This document shows, piece after piece, positions 54,047 through 63,278 of a stretch of DNA of 64,000 bases (position 1 is the first letter of the stretch; each line of letters starts with the position of its first letter). The DNA is taken from contig NZ_SNWG01000001.1 in the NCBI RefSeq assembly GCF_004362195.1, forward strand, positions 434,001-498,000, in the 5' to 3' direction. The translations under genes were made by a program, and so were the position numbers. The stretch comes from Microbacterium sp. BK668 (lineage in GTDB: Bacteria > Actinomycetota > Actinomycetes > Actinomycetales > Microbacteriaceae). The notes beneath the pieces were generated by a model. That model was given only the letters and a program-made list of their open reading frames with translations. It did not search any database and was not told the DNA's origin.

Positions 54047-55348
54047 GTGCGAATCCTGGTCCTCGGCTCCGGTGCTCGCGAGCACGCCATCATCCTCGCC
54101 CTGCGGTCAGAGGAGGTCGCCCACGAGATCTTCGCGGCGCCCGGCAACGCCGGCATCGCGCAGGACGCCTCGATCGTCGCACTCGACGCGAACGACCCCG
54201 CGGCGGTGACCGACTACGCCAACACGCACTCGATCGACCTCGTCGTCATCGGGCCGGAGGCGCCGCTTGTCGCGGGTGTCGCCGACGCGCTGCGCGAACG
54301 CGGCATCCCGGTCTTCGGCCCCGGCAAGGCGGCGGCGCAGCTCGAGGGCTCGAAGGCCTTCGCGAAGCGGATCATGGATGCCGCGGGCGTGCCGACCGGG
54401 CGCGCGCTGCGCGCGCACACCCGCGCCGAGGTCGAGGCCGCGCTCGACGAGCTGGGCGCTCCGCACGTCGTGAAGGCCGACGGACTCGCCGCCGGCAAGG
54501 GCGTCATCGTCACCGGCGATCGGGATGCCGCGCTCGCCCACGCCGAGACGTACCTGCCGAGCGGACCCGTCCTCGTCGAGGAGTTCCTCTCCGGCCCCGA
54601 GGTGTCGCTGTTCTTCCTCAGCGACGGCGACCACGTGCTCCCCCTGAGCCCCGCGCAGGACTTCAAGCGCCTGCGCGACGGCGACGACGGGCCGAACACG
54701 GGCGGCATGGGCGCCTACTCCCCGCTTCCCTGGCTGGGCGAGCGCTTCGGCGGCTGGGCGATCGAGGGCGAGGCATCCGATCCCGAGCAGGCATTCGTCG
54801 ACCTCGTCACCCGCGAGATCGCCGAGCCCGTCATCTCGCAGCTGGATGCCGAGGGCACGCCCTTCATCGGACTCCTCTACGCCGGCCTCATCCTCACCGA
54901 GCAGGGCGTCAAGGTCATCGAGTTCAACGCGCGCTTCGGCGATCCCGAGACACAGGTCGTGCTGCCGCGCCTCGTCGAGCCGCTGTCGGAGCTGCTGCTC
55001 GCCGCCGCGTCGGGGCACCTGGAAGACCACCGGCGCCCGGCGTTCGCCGACGCGGTCGCGGTGACCGTGGTGCTCGCGTCGGAGGGCTACCCGGAGTCGC
55101 CGCTCACCGGGCGCGCGCTTTCGGGACTGGATGCCGCGGCCGCCGTCGAAGGCGTGCACCTCGCCCACGCGGCCACGGCGGAGTCGGGCGACGGGCTCGT
55201 CGCGACGGGCGGCCGCGTGCTCAACGTCGTCGGGCTCGGGACGACGTTCGCCGAGGCGCGCGACCGCGCCTACCGCGCGGTCGCCGAGATCAAGCTCGAG
55301 GGCGGGCAGTACCGCACCGACATCGCCTTGCGGGTCGTCGAGGACTGA
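54047..55348 (+). CDS. purD: Phosphoribosylamine-glycine ligase
   Basis: The 433-aa enzyme joins glycine to phosphoribosylamine with ATP, the second step of purine synthesis. It has the full GARS signature: N-terminal VRILVLGSGAREHAII (residues 1-16), ATP-grasp loop KADGLAAGKGVIV near 143, and PNTGGMGAYSP and FNARFGDPETQVVLPRL for metal and substrate binding. The length is standard. A leaderless GTG start is supported by TAGGCT. It is alone on this strand between a SARP gene and the convergent sulfatase-maturation locus. Confidence 0.97.
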   Translation: MRILVLGSGAREHAIILALRSEEVAHEIFAAPGNAGIAQDASIVALDANDPAAVTDYANTHSIDLVVIGPEAPLVAGVADALRERGIPVFGPGKAAAQLEGSKAFAKRIMDAAGVPTGRALRAHTRAEVEAALDELGAPHVVKADGLAAGKGVIVTGDRDAALAHAETYLPSGPVLVEEFLSGPEVSLFFLSDGDHVLPLSPAQDFKRLRDGDDGPNTGGMGAYSPLPWLGERFGGWAIEGEASDPEQAFVDLVTREIAEPVISQLDAEGTPFIGLLYAGLILTEQGVKVIEFNARFGDPETQVVLPRLVEPLSELLLAAASGHLEDHRRPAFADAVAVTVVLASEGYPESPLTGRALSGLDAAAAVEGVHLAHAATAESGDGLVATGGRVLNVVGLGTTFAEARDRAYRAVAEIKLEGGQYRTDIALRVVED

Positions 55349-55447
55349 CGCCGGCGGCGGCCGGGCGCTGCCTTGCTCGCGGGTTCGGAGCGTTTCGTCT
55401 CCGCTTCGCTCCGCTCAACGACCGGCGCGTCCGTCGAGCGCCACACT

Positions 55448-55489
55448 TTCCTGCGAGCGCGCCACCGATCTGTGTCGCGCTCGCAGGAA
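55448..55489. terminator. Inverted repeat between convergent purD and maturase genes
   Basis: TTCCTGCGAGCGCG and CGCGCTCGCAGGAA pair perfectly over 14 bp with a 14-base loop. It lies 100 bases after purD and 93 bases after the opposing gene, so a bidirectional terminator is the simplest reading; a small repeat element is the alternative. The strand cannot be decided. Confidence 0.5.
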
Positions 55490-55581
55490 TGTGCCGCGCA
55501 CGCGGCGATATGCAGCGCTGCGGCCGAACACCCGGCAGAGCGCCTGCGCTCGCGGCCGAGCCACCGGAGAGCCGGCGGACG

Positions 55582-56496
55582 TCAGGCCTCGCGCACGCAG
55601 CGGAAGCCGATGTGGGTCGTCGAGGAATCCTCCGCCTGCGGCGAGCGCGCGGCGGGGCGGAAGCGCAGGCAGTAGTCGGGCGAGCAGAGGTACGAGCCGC
55701 CTTTGAGCACGCGGCGCGGGACCCCCGACCCGGGCTCGGCGCTCGCCGAGGCGAGCAGGTCCGACCGTTCGCCGCGGTCGACCGGCCGAGACCCGGGCAC
55801 GATGTGCCGGGGCGCGTAGTAGTCGCTCGTCCACTCCCAGACGTTGCCGATCGTGTCGAACAGGCCGTAGCCGTTCGCCGGGTACGAGCCGACGGGAGCC
55901 GTCGACGGGCCGAACCGGCCCTGGTTGTCGTATGGGAAGCGGCCGATCCAGGTGTTCGCCTGCGCGACGCCGTCGGGGAACGCGGCGTCCCCCCACGCGA
56001 ACGGCGCGCCGGCGCGGCCGCCCTGCGCGGCGTACTCGGCCTCCGCCTCGGTCGGCAGTCGCTTGCCGGCCCATCGTGCGTAGGCCTCGGCATCCTCGAA
56101 CGCGACCTGCACGACGGGATGCGTCATCCGCTCGTCGATCGACGACCCCGCTCCCTCGGGGTGGCGCCACTGCGCCCCGGGCTCCCACCGCCACCACTGG
56201 CGCCAATCGCGCAGGTCGACGGGCCCTCCGGTGGGCGTGAAGACGAGCGAGCCCGGCGCGAGGTCGTCGGTGGGCAGATCGGGATACTCGGATGCCGAGA
56301 GCGGCCGTTCGGCCACCGTCACGTAGCCCGTCTCGGCCACGAACCGGGCGAAGTCGGCGTTCGTCACCGGATGGCGATCGATCCGGAACGGCTCGACGGA
56401 CCGCTCGTGCACCGGGCGCTCGTCAGGGTAGAAGTCGTCGCTTCCCATCGCGAAGGTGCCGCCGGCGAGCAGCACCATGTCGTCGTAGGCCCTCAC
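55582..56496 (-). CDS. Formylglycine-generating enzyme (sulfatase maturase)
   Basis: The 304-aa protein oxidises the active-site Cys of sulfatases to formylglycine. It has the SUMF1 fold: GGTFAMGSDDFYPDERPVH, HPVTNADFARFVAETGYVTVAE, HPVVQVAFEDAEAYARWAGKRLPTEAEAEYAAQGG, and FDTIGNVWEWTSDYY. The catalytic cysteines are C271 and C276 in GGSYLCSPDYCLRFRPAARS, with exactly the spacing of true FGEs (Cys-x4-Cys), separating it from EgtB relatives that lack them. GTG 56496 is chosen (GGGAGG, 8-base spacer). It is last in the sulfatase operon, 28 bases after SulP. The target CSPTR site is in the operon's first gene. Confidence 0.95.
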   Translation of the reverse strand: MRAYDDMVLLAGGTFAMGSDDFYPDERPVHERSVEPFRIDRHPVTNADFARFVAETGYVTVAERPLSASEYPDLPTDDLAPGSLVFTPTGGPVDLRDWRQWWRWEPGAQWRHPEGAGSSIDERMTHPVVQVAFEDAEAYARWAGKRLPTEAEAEYAAQGGRAGAPFAWGDAAFPDGVAQANTWIGRFPYDNQGRFGPSTAPVGSYPANGYGLFDTIGNVWEWTSDYYAPRHIVPGSRPVDRGERSDLLASASAEPGSGVPRRVLKGGSYLCSPDYCLRFRPAARSPQAEDSSTTHIGFRCVREA

Positions 56497-56524
56497 AGTC
56501 CCATCCTCCCGGATCGCCGCACGC

Positions 56525-58192
56525 TCACGCACGCGCGACCTCCTCGCGGGCGTCGGCATACGCCCGGCGGACCGCCGCGCCGACCCACTCGCTGCCCTCG
56601 TAGAGGTTGTCCGGCCCGATCACCCCGGCGAGGCCGCTCGAGCGGATCTGCGTCAGCACCTCCGCGTCGCTCACGACGAGCTTGAGGGTCGACCCCGCAT
56701 CGTGCAGCGCGGCTGCGTAGCGGCGGAGCACGTCGATCGTCGTGAGGCCGATCTGGTCGACGCCCCGCAGGCGCAGGATCACGACCGCTCCGGCCGACGT
56801 GCGCGACACGGCCGGGAGCTGCCGCTCGAGGGTGGGGGCACTGGCGAAGAAGAGACTGCCGTACGGCTGCAGCACCGTGACGGTGCCCGGCGCGATCGCG
56901 GCGACGGGGTCGACCTCGCGCATGGCGCCGTCGTCCGTGAGTCGCAGCTCGCGCACCCGCACCCGGTTGGACTGCTGCACGACGAACAGCACCATCCCGA
57001 GCCCCACGCCGACGAGCACGGCGAACTGCAGGGGGATGAGGATCGTCAGCACGAACGTCACCGCCATGATGACGGTCTGCAGCGGACCCGTGTTCAGGAC
57101 GGAGTAGATCCGCGCGGGTTTCACCGCGCCGGCGCCGATCACGATGAGCAGGCCCGCGAGCGCCGGCATCGCGACATAGGCGACGGTGTCGGCGGCGAAG
57201 AGGATCACGACCACCATGCACGCCCCCGCGACGAACAGCGCCGCGCGCGACTTCGCGCCCGCCGCCACGACGAGGGACGACGACCCCATCGAGCCGCCCA
57301 CCGGCATGCCCTGGAAGATCCCCGAGAGCAGGTTGCCCGCGCCCTGCGCGACGATGTCACGCGAGACGTCGGGGCGGCGCCCGCCGGGGGCCGGCAGGCC
57401 GGTGGAGACCCCGGCCCCCTGCACGACGCAGATGAGCGCGATCGAGAAGGCCGGCACGGCCAGGACGAGGAGGTCGTCCCACGTCGGGGGCACCGGCATC
57501 GGCAGCCCGTCGGGAACGGTGACGAGGTCGCCGATGAGAGCGACGGATGCCCCGGCCCACGCGTTGAGCGCGGCGGCGAGGCCGCTTCCCACGACGATGG
57601 CGATGACGAGCCCGAGGCCGCCGACCCGGGTGCGCTGCAGCAGCACGATGACGGCGATCGTGACGACCCCCACGACGATCGACGCGAAGCTCCACTGGCC
57701 GGGGTGCAGCGCGGTGTCGATGAGCTTCGCCACGCGGTTGTCATAGGGCGCCGCGTATCCGGTGAGGTTCGCGAGCTGCCCGAGGATGATGTTGATGCCG
57801 ACGGCGGTGAGGAACCCCGCCATGACCGCGGTCGGCACGAACCGCACGAGACGGCCCGCCTGGGCGAGCCCCGCGACGAGCAGGATCAGCCCGGTGAGCA
57901 TCGAGAGCGTGAAGAGCGCGCGCTCGGGGTCGGGCCGCGTCTGCAGGCCCGCGTCCGAGACGACCAGCGCGATCGCCCCTGTCGCCTGGACGACCATGAA
58001 CGAGCTGCTCGTGAAGAGCGCCGCCCCGACCATTCCGAAGAGGTAGGCGTACAGCCCGGCGAGCGGGTTGACGCCGGCCAGGAGCCCCATCGCGAGTCCG
58101 TCGGGCACGCTCTCGACGCCGAGGACGACTCCCGCGCCGGCGTCCTTCGCGAGGGTGCGGCGGCGCTGACGCGCGGGAGTCGTCGAGGTCAC
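56525..58192 (-). CDS. SulP-family anion transporter with STAS domain (operon copy)
   Basis: The 555-aa membrane protein has a SulP transport region (about 10 hydrophobic segments; VPDGLAMGLLAGVNPLAGLYAYLFG in the first, SIALICVVQGAGVSTGLP and VAQGAGNLLSGIFQGMPVGGSMGSSS further on). A C-terminal STAS domain follows (residues about 420-530: VVILRLRGVDQIGLTTIDVLRRYAAAL). SulP proteins move sulfate, bicarbonate or other anions. The GTG start shares GTGA with the sulfatase stop. In this operon, export or recycling of sulfate released by the sulfatase is a reasonable role, but the substrate cannot be read from sequence. Confidence 0.9.
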   Translation of the reverse strand: MTSTTPARQRRRTLAKDAGAGVVLGVESVPDGLAMGLLAGVNPLAGLYAYLFGMVGAALFTSSSFMVVQATGAIALVVSDAGLQTRPDPERALFTLSMLTGLILLVAGLAQAGRLVRFVPTAVMAGFLTAVGINIILGQLANLTGYAAPYDNRVAKLIDTALHPGQWSFASIVVGVVTIAVIVLLQRTRVGGLGLVIAIVVGSGLAAALNAWAGASVALIGDLVTVPDGLPMPVPPTWDDLLVLAVPAFSIALICVVQGAGVSTGLPAPGGRRPDVSRDIVAQGAGNLLSGIFQGMPVGGSMGSSSLVVAAGAKSRAALFVAGACMVVVILFAADTVAYVAMPALAGLLIVIGAGAVKPARIYSVLNTGPLQTVIMAVTFVLTILIPLQFAVLVGVGLGMVLFVVQQSNRVRVRELRLTDDGAMREVDPVAAIAPGTVTVLQPYGSLFFASAPTLERQLPAVSRTSAGAVVILRLRGVDQIGLTTIDVLRRYAAALHDAGSTLKLVVSDAEVLTQIRSSGLAGVIGPDNLYEGSEWVGAAVRRAYADAREEVARA

Positions 58193-60543
58193 TCGGGTCG
58201 CGCCGGCACGGCGTAGGCGACGTGCACGCGGTCGATCCGGCCGTCGAAGGCGAAGGGCATTCGGTCCGCGTACGCGCGGGACACGGCGCCGCCGTACGCG
58301 CGGCCGATGTCGAGGCAGTCGTTCGCCGAGAAGAGAAGCGGCGCGCTGACCGGCACCACCCCCGACGCGACCTCGTCGCCGTTGACTCGCAGCGCGATCG
58401 CGAGCGGACCGCCGGGCTTCGGCTCGACGTACGAGGTCTCGATCTCGATCGTGACGTCCCCGGCCGGGAGAGGCTCGGATGCCGCGATTCTGGTCCGCTG
58501 CACGAGGAAGAGGTTGTACTCGTAGGTGAGGATGCCGTCGACGACGTAGGCCGTGAGGCCCCCGCCCGCTCCGCCGAGCTTGTAGAGGACGCCGTTGGCC
58601 TTCTCGCCCACGTGGGCCGTGATCGTGACGGTGTTCGGCTTGTTGCCGAGGGCGGGTGCGGAGAACTCCGGGACGCGGGTCGTGTCGCCCGACATCTCCC
58701 ACTCCGTGTACGGCGGGGCGATGCGCAGCTCGGGATGCAGCGGCATGACCCACAGGCCCGCGCCCACCGGCAGCACCTGGTTCTTGGCCGCCTCGATCGC
58801 GAACAGCTCTTTGAGGGCGGCGAGCTTCTCGGGATGCTGCTCGGCGAGGTCGTTCGCCTGGCTCCAGTCCTCGTCGAGGTTGTACAGCTCCCACCTGTCC
58901 GCGTCCGGCGTCCAGGTGCGGATCCCGGGAGGAGCGCCGGGAACCCAGGGCAGGCGCGGCCCGGTCGTCGACGCCATCCAGCCGTCCTCGTAGATCGCCC
59001 GGCTCGCCATCACCTCGAAGTACTGCACACGATGCCGCCCCTCGGCATCCTTGTCGTCGATCGAGTACGCGAAGCTCGTGCCGTCGATCGGGTCCTGGTG
59101 GATGCCGTTGACCGTCTCGGGCGCGGAGATGCCGAGGATCTCGTACAGCGTCGGGGCGACGTCGATGACGTGGTGGAACTGGGTGCGCGGCACCGGGTCG
59201 TGCGCGATGCGCCCCGGCCACTGGACGACCATCGGGTTGCGGGTGCCGCCCAGGTGCGAGGCCATGAGCTTCATGCCCTGATACGGCGACGACCCCGCCC
59301 ACGCCCACGCGGCGTGGTACTGGTTGTCCGTCGCCGGCGTGCCGAGCGCATCCAGGCCGCCGAGCTCCTCCAGCGCCGCGAGGTGCTGGTCGATCGTGGT
59401 CGGGATCATGTTCTGCGCCAGCAGCTCGCTGATCGTGCCGTTCTGGCCCTCACCGGACGAGCCGTTGTCGCCCCAGATGTACATGATGATCGTGTCGTCG
59501 GTGTAGCCGAGACGCTCCAGCTCGTCGACGACGCGCCCCGCCTGCACGTCGGCGTGCTCGCCGAACCCGGCGCACAGCTCCATCAGCCGCGCCTGGAAGG
59601 GCTTCTGGTGGTCGGGGATGTCGTCCCAGCCCTCAAGGCCGTCCGGACGTGGGGTGAGCGCGGCATCCTCTGGCACCCACCCCGCCGCCTTCGCCCCCGC
59701 GAGCGCCTCCTCGCGGTAGACGTCCCAGCCGTCGTCGAAGACGCCCTTGTACTTGTCGGCCCACTCCTTGTGCACGTGGTGCGGGCCGTGGATCGCGCCG
59801 GTCGCCCAGTACATGAAGAACGGCTTGTCGGGCGAGAGCGCCTTGTGGTCGCGCAGCCACGAGATCGCGTCGTCGGCGATGTCCTCGCTGAGGTGATAGC
59901 CCTCCTCCGGCGACTTCGGCGGCAGCACGCTGGTGGTGTTGCGGACCAGGTTCGGTTCGTACTGCGACGCCTCACCGGCGAGGAAGCCGTAGAAGTACTC
60001 GAAGCCGTTGCCGGTCGGCCAGTTGTCGAAGGGACCCGCCTTCGTCGTCTCCTCCGCGGGCGTGTTGTGCCACTTCCCCCACGCCGCCGTCGAGTAGCCG
60101 TAGTTGCGCAGCACCTCGGCGATCGTCGCGCTGCTCTTCGGGATGTGGCCGGAGTAGCCGTCCCAGTCGTTGGCGAGCTCGGCGATCTGCCCCGCGCCGA
60201 CGCGGTGATGATTGCGCCCCGTCAACAGGGACGCGCGGGTCGGCGAGCACATCGACGTGGTGTGGAAGCGGTTGTACCCGATCCCGCTCCGGCGGATCCG
60301 GTCGAGGGTCGGCGTGTTCACCTTGCCGCCCAGCGGCGCAGGAAGCGCCGGGCCGGCGTCATCGATGAGGATGATGAGCACGTTCGGAGCGCCCTCGTTC
60401 AAGCGCTGCTCCGGAGGCAGCGGCGAATAGGTCGACTCCTGAAGAGTGCGACCCGCGTAGCTGCCCGACGGCTTCGGCGGGAAGGGGAGGGTCCGTGCGG
60501 GAGCGAGGGGCTCGCCGATCACGGAAGGGGATTCGTCGGTCAT
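58189..60543 (-). CDS. Type I arylsulfatase (formylglycine-dependent)
   Basis: The 784-aa enzyme cleaves sulfate esters. The signature C99-S-P-T-R103 in SMCSPTRASLLTGRNHHR is the C-x-P-x-R site modified to formylglycine; NVLIILIDDAGPALP supplies the metal-binding Asp pair. Other core motifs are STAAWGKWHNTP and YIWGDNGSSGEG. The last 170 residues form a beta-sandwich (HVGEKANGVLYKLGGAGGG), as in long PAS/AtsA-type enzymes. There is no signal peptide, so it is probably cytoplasmic. The start at ATG 60543 follows AGAAGGAGAG. It is first in the operon with SulP and the maturase, which supplies the required modification. Confidence 0.95.
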   Translation of the reverse strand: MTDESPSVIGEPLAPARTLPFPPKPSGSYAGRTLQESTYSPLPPEQRLNEGAPNVLIILIDDAGPALPAPLGGKVNTPTLDRIRRSGIGYNRFHTTSMCSPTRASLLTGRNHHRVGAGQIAELANDWDGYSGHIPKSSATIAEVLRNYGYSTAAWGKWHNTPAEETTKAGPFDNWPTGNGFEYFYGFLAGEASQYEPNLVRNTTSVLPPKSPEEGYHLSEDIADDAISWLRDHKALSPDKPFFMYWATGAIHGPHHVHKEWADKYKGVFDDGWDVYREEALAGAKAAGWVPEDAALTPRPDGLEGWDDIPDHQKPFQARLMELCAGFGEHADVQAGRVVDELERLGYTDDTIIMYIWGDNGSSGEGQNGTISELLAQNMIPTTIDQHLAALEELGGLDALGTPATDNQYHAAWAWAGSSPYQGMKLMASHLGGTRNPMVVQWPGRIAHDPVPRTQFHHVIDVAPTLYEILGISAPETVNGIHQDPIDGTSFAYSIDDKDAEGRHRVQYFEVMASRAIYEDGWMASTTGPRLPWVPGAPPGIRTWTPDADRWELYNLDEDWSQANDLAEQHPEKLAALKELFAIEAAKNQVLPVGAGLWVMPLHPELRIAPPYTEWEMSGDTTRVPEFSAPALGNKPNTVTITAHVGEKANGVLYKLGGAGGGLTAYVVDGILTYEYNLFLVQRTRIAASEPLPAGDVTIEIETSYVEPKPGGPLAIALRVNGDEVASGVVPVSAPLLFSANDCLDIGRAYGGAVSRAYADRMPFAFDGRIDRVHVAYAVPARPE

Positions 60544-60647
60544 GATCTCTCCTTCTCGACGGGGCACAGCGCGTGCCGCGCCCCGGGTCCTCAAGGCTCT
60601 CGTCTCTGTCTAGCGCGCGTCTCGCGACCCGCGCCCGGTGCGTTCCC

Positions 60648-60674
60648 GCCCTCTCACCCGTAGCGAGTGAGGGG
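60648..60674 (-). terminator. Imperfect hairpin after the second SulP gene
   Basis: CCCTCTCAC and GTGAGGGG pair with one bulge, just beyond the SulP stop at 60682 in the direction of transcription. It may end that transcript before the sulfatase operon. No T tract is seen, so confidence is low. Confidence 0.35.
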
Positions 60675-60681
60675 CGCGCGA

Positions 60682-62400
60682 TCACGCCTTCTCGGGATCT
60701 CGGGATGCCGCGTCCGTCGCCCGTGCGCGAAGCGCCTCCGCCTGCGCGAAGGCGGCCTCGAGCGACTCGGCGAGGCGGTCCGTCTCGACCACGACGTTCT
60801 CGGGGCCGATGTGCTCGAGCCGTCCCGTCCTCGTCAGCAGTTCGGAGAAGCGCCGCGGAACGCCGGACAGCACGAGGAAGACCCCGTCCCTGCGCAGGTC
60901 GTCGACGATCTGGTCGAGCGCCTTCAGGAACGTCGCCGAGGGCACCATGGGCGACCCGCGCATCGACAGCACGATGGCGGCATCCGTCGTCCCCTTCGTG
61001 AGGGGCCAGTCCTCCTGCAGGCGATTCACCTCGGCGAAGATGCTGCCGCCCGTGTAGTGCAGGACGGTCGTCTGATGGCTGGGCAGGTGCTCGGGCGGGT
61101 TCTCGAGGGTCCAGCCGTCGCCGTCACGGACGACCTGCAGCAGGCGGCCCGTGCGCGAGAGCGCCACGACGGTCAGGATGATCGAGAGGCCGGCGCCGAT
61201 GAAGATCGCCTGCTGCAGAGGAAGCCCTGTCGTCGCGACGAATGTGAGGACGAGCGCCGCCGCCGAGAGCGCGGAGGTGCGGAAGACGAGGACGATGTCG
61301 GGCCAGCGCCCGACGACGAGCTCGCCGCCGATGACGATCATCAGGCCGCCGATGACGGGCATCGGGATGTAGCCGGCGAGAGGGCCGACGAGCAGCACGA
61401 TGAGGGCGAGCCAGAGCCCGGCGAAGATCCCGGCCCAGCGGGTGTGCGAGCCCGCGCTCGTGGCGACGCCGGTGCGGGAGAGGGATCCTCCGGTCGGAAG
61501 GGCCGAGAAGAAGCCTCCGGCGATGTTGGCCAGGCCCTGCGCCGTGAAGTCCTTCGAGGCATCCGATCTCGAGCCGTCGGGATTGGCGACGGCCGCGCTG
61601 ATGCCGGCGGCCTGCGCCAGCGCCACGAGCGCCACCGCGACGGCGCCGGTAGCGAGCGCCGGCATGGCCGAGACGTCGGGCAGGCTCAGCGGCGGAAGGG
61701 AGCGGGGGATGGTCGCGATGTCGGAGACGTACTCGACGCTGAGGTTCATCAGGGCCACCGGCACGGCCACGACGATCATGGCGACGAGTGTCGCGAGCGA
61801 CCTGATCGGCTTGATGAAGCGCACGAGTACCCACACGGCGACGGTGCATGCCGACACCAGGACCGAGGGGAGCTGCCACTGGTCGATGTTGGCGAGGGCG
61901 TTGATGATCTTGCCGACGGTGTTCGAGCTCTGCGGCGAGTAGCCGGTCGCGTCGTCGATCACCCCCGCGACGATCTGCAGCGCGATGCCGGTCGTGAAGC
62001 CGGTCATGACCGCCGTCGACACGTACGACATGACCGACCCGAGCTTGAGCAGCCCCATGATGAGCATGACGATCCCGACCATGACGGTCAGCGTGGCAAC
62101 GGCACCCAGGTCGCTCGGCTCGAGACCAGCGGCGGTGAGGACGCTGTGCGAGGTCAGCGCGATCGCGCTCGTGAGCGTCGTCACCATGAGGACCGTGCGG
62201 GCGAACATCGAGCCGATGATCGTCGGCACGATGCCCGACCAGAGGCCGAGCGGTGCCGAGAAGTTGCCGATGCTGGCATAGGCCATCCCCTCGGGGATGG
62301 AGAAGAGCCCGGTGACGAATCCGGCGATCACGTCGCGCCCGGTGGGGCGGCCGAGTCCTCCGGTCCGACGCTTCGGGCGAGTCGAAGTCTTGTCGGTCAC
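60682..62400 (-). CDS. SulP-family anion transporter with STAS domain (second copy)
   Basis: The 572-aa membrane protein has the SulP N-terminus GFVTGLFSIPEGMAYASIGNFSAPLGLWSGIVPTIIG, about ten further hydrophobic segments (ALVALAQAAGISAAVANPDGS, LANIAGGFFSALPTGGSLSRTG), and a C-terminal STAS domain (ILSMRGSPMVPSATFLKALDQI). It is related to, but clearly different from, the SulP in the sulfatase operon. GTG 62400 is chosen because TACGGT (minus strand) ends 6 bases upstream: another leaderless promoter. It lies upstream of the sulfatase on the same strand, 138 bases apart, and may be a separate unit. Confidence 0.9.
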   Translation of the reverse strand: MTDKTSTRPKRRTGGLGRPTGRDVIAGFVTGLFSIPEGMAYASIGNFSAPLGLWSGIVPTIIGSMFARTVLMVTTLTSAIALTSHSVLTAAGLEPSDLGAVATLTVMVGIVMLIMGLLKLGSVMSYVSTAVMTGFTTGIALQIVAGVIDDATGYSPQSSNTVGKIINALANIDQWQLPSVLVSACTVAVWVLVRFIKPIRSLATLVAMIVVAVPVALMNLSVEYVSDIATIPRSLPPLSLPDVSAMPALATGAVAVALVALAQAAGISAAVANPDGSRSDASKDFTAQGLANIAGGFFSALPTGGSLSRTGVATSAGSHTRWAGIFAGLWLALIVLLVGPLAGYIPMPVIGGLMIVIGGELVVGRWPDIVLVFRTSALSAAALVLTFVATTGLPLQQAIFIGAGLSIILTVVALSRTGRLLQVVRDGDGWTLENPPEHLPSHQTTVLHYTGGSIFAEVNRLQEDWPLTKGTTDAAIVLSMRGSPMVPSATFLKALDQIVDDLRRDGVFLVLSGVPRRFSELLTRTGRLEHIGPENVVVETDRLAESLEAAFAQAEALRARATDAASRDPEKA

Positions 62401-62406
62401 GGTGTC

Positions 62407-62412
62407 ACCGTA
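62407..62412 (-). promoter_or_regulatory. -10 box (TACGGT) of leaderless promoter for the second SulP gene
   Basis: On the minus strand TACGGT ends 6 bases before the GTG at 62400. Confidence 0.4.
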
Positions 62413-62536
62413 GGGGGCGGCGGCTCCCGGGTCAGCAACGCGCATCCCCGATGCGGCCCCGCTCACCCGCTGTGGGCGAGACTGGGTGTCCGGGCGCTCG
62501 GGGGGTCGACGCGCCACTTCCGGAAGTGATGTGTCG

Positions 62537-63196
62537 ATGGACGGTGGGATGCTGTCGCTCGCCGCGGCCGTCGCGGTGAGCCCTCTGCCGCTCATCGCCG
62601 TCCTCGCGATCCTGCTCGGCCGCAGCGCGCGCCGGGCAGGGGTGGCGCTGCTCGCCGGGTGGGCGACCGGCATCGCTGCTGTCGTGTCCGTCGCCGGAAT
62701 CGTCGCGGAGGCGATGCCCGACGAGGTGGACGACGGCCGCCCCCTGCAGGCGACGGTCCAGCTCACGCTCGCGGCCGTCGCGTTTGCGCTCGCCGTCGTG
62801 TCGTGGCTCCGCCGACCTCGCGCCGGCGCCGCCCCGCGCCTTCCCCGATGGCTGCAGGCGGTCGACCGCCTGTCCTTCCCCGCCGCCTTCGCGGTCGGAT
62901 TCCTCCTCATCCCGCTGAGCCCCAAGAACCTCGTGCTCACCATCACTGCGGGTCTCGAGCTCGCGAGCGCCGATCTCGACCTCGGGCAGGCGGTCGCCGC
63001 CGTGGCCGTCTTCACCGTGATCGCGGCATCCCCCGTGCTTCTCCCCGTCGCGGCGTACCTGCTGTGGACCGTCCGCCTCCACCGGAGGCTCGAGGTCCTG
63101 CGGCTGTGGCTCATCCGGCACAACGCCGTCATCACGACGGTGCTGCTCACCCTGGTCGGCGTGTGGTTGACCGCGAACGGGCTCTCGAACCTCTGA
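62537..63196 (+). CDS. GAP/LysE-like six-helix membrane protein
   Basis: The 219-aa protein has about six hydrophobic helices (MLSLAAAVAVSPLPLIAVLAILLG, ALLAGWATGIAAVVSVAGIV, VQLTLAAVAFALAVVSWL, FPAAFAVGFLLIPLSPKNLVLTI, AVFTVIAASPVLLPVAAYLL, VITTVLLTLVGVWLTANGL). The early Ala-Val-Ser-Pro and later SPKN motif fit the GAP (Sap) family, related to LysE exporters and to the sulfolipid-addressing proteins of mycobacteria. Its cargo is unknown. ATG 62537 is used; GTG starts at 62531 and 62486 are in frame but add only polar residues. It is divergent from the SulP gene. Confidence 0.8.
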   Translation: MDGGMLSLAAAVAVSPLPLIAVLAILLGRSARRAGVALLAGWATGIAAVVSVAGIVAEAMPDEVDDGRPLQATVQLTLAAVAFALAVVSWLRRPRAGAAPRLPRWLQAVDRLSFPAAFAVGFLLIPLSPKNLVLTITAGLELASADLDLGQAVAAVAVFTVIAASPVLLPVAAYLLWTVRLHRRLEVLRLWLIRHNAVITTVLLTLVGVWLTANGLSNL

Positions 63197-63278
63197 GCCG
63201 GAGCGGGACGGACCCGCGGGTGGTTTGCTGGAACCGATCGCCCCCGCCCGGGCGATGCGAGGAGGACTCTCATGACGG

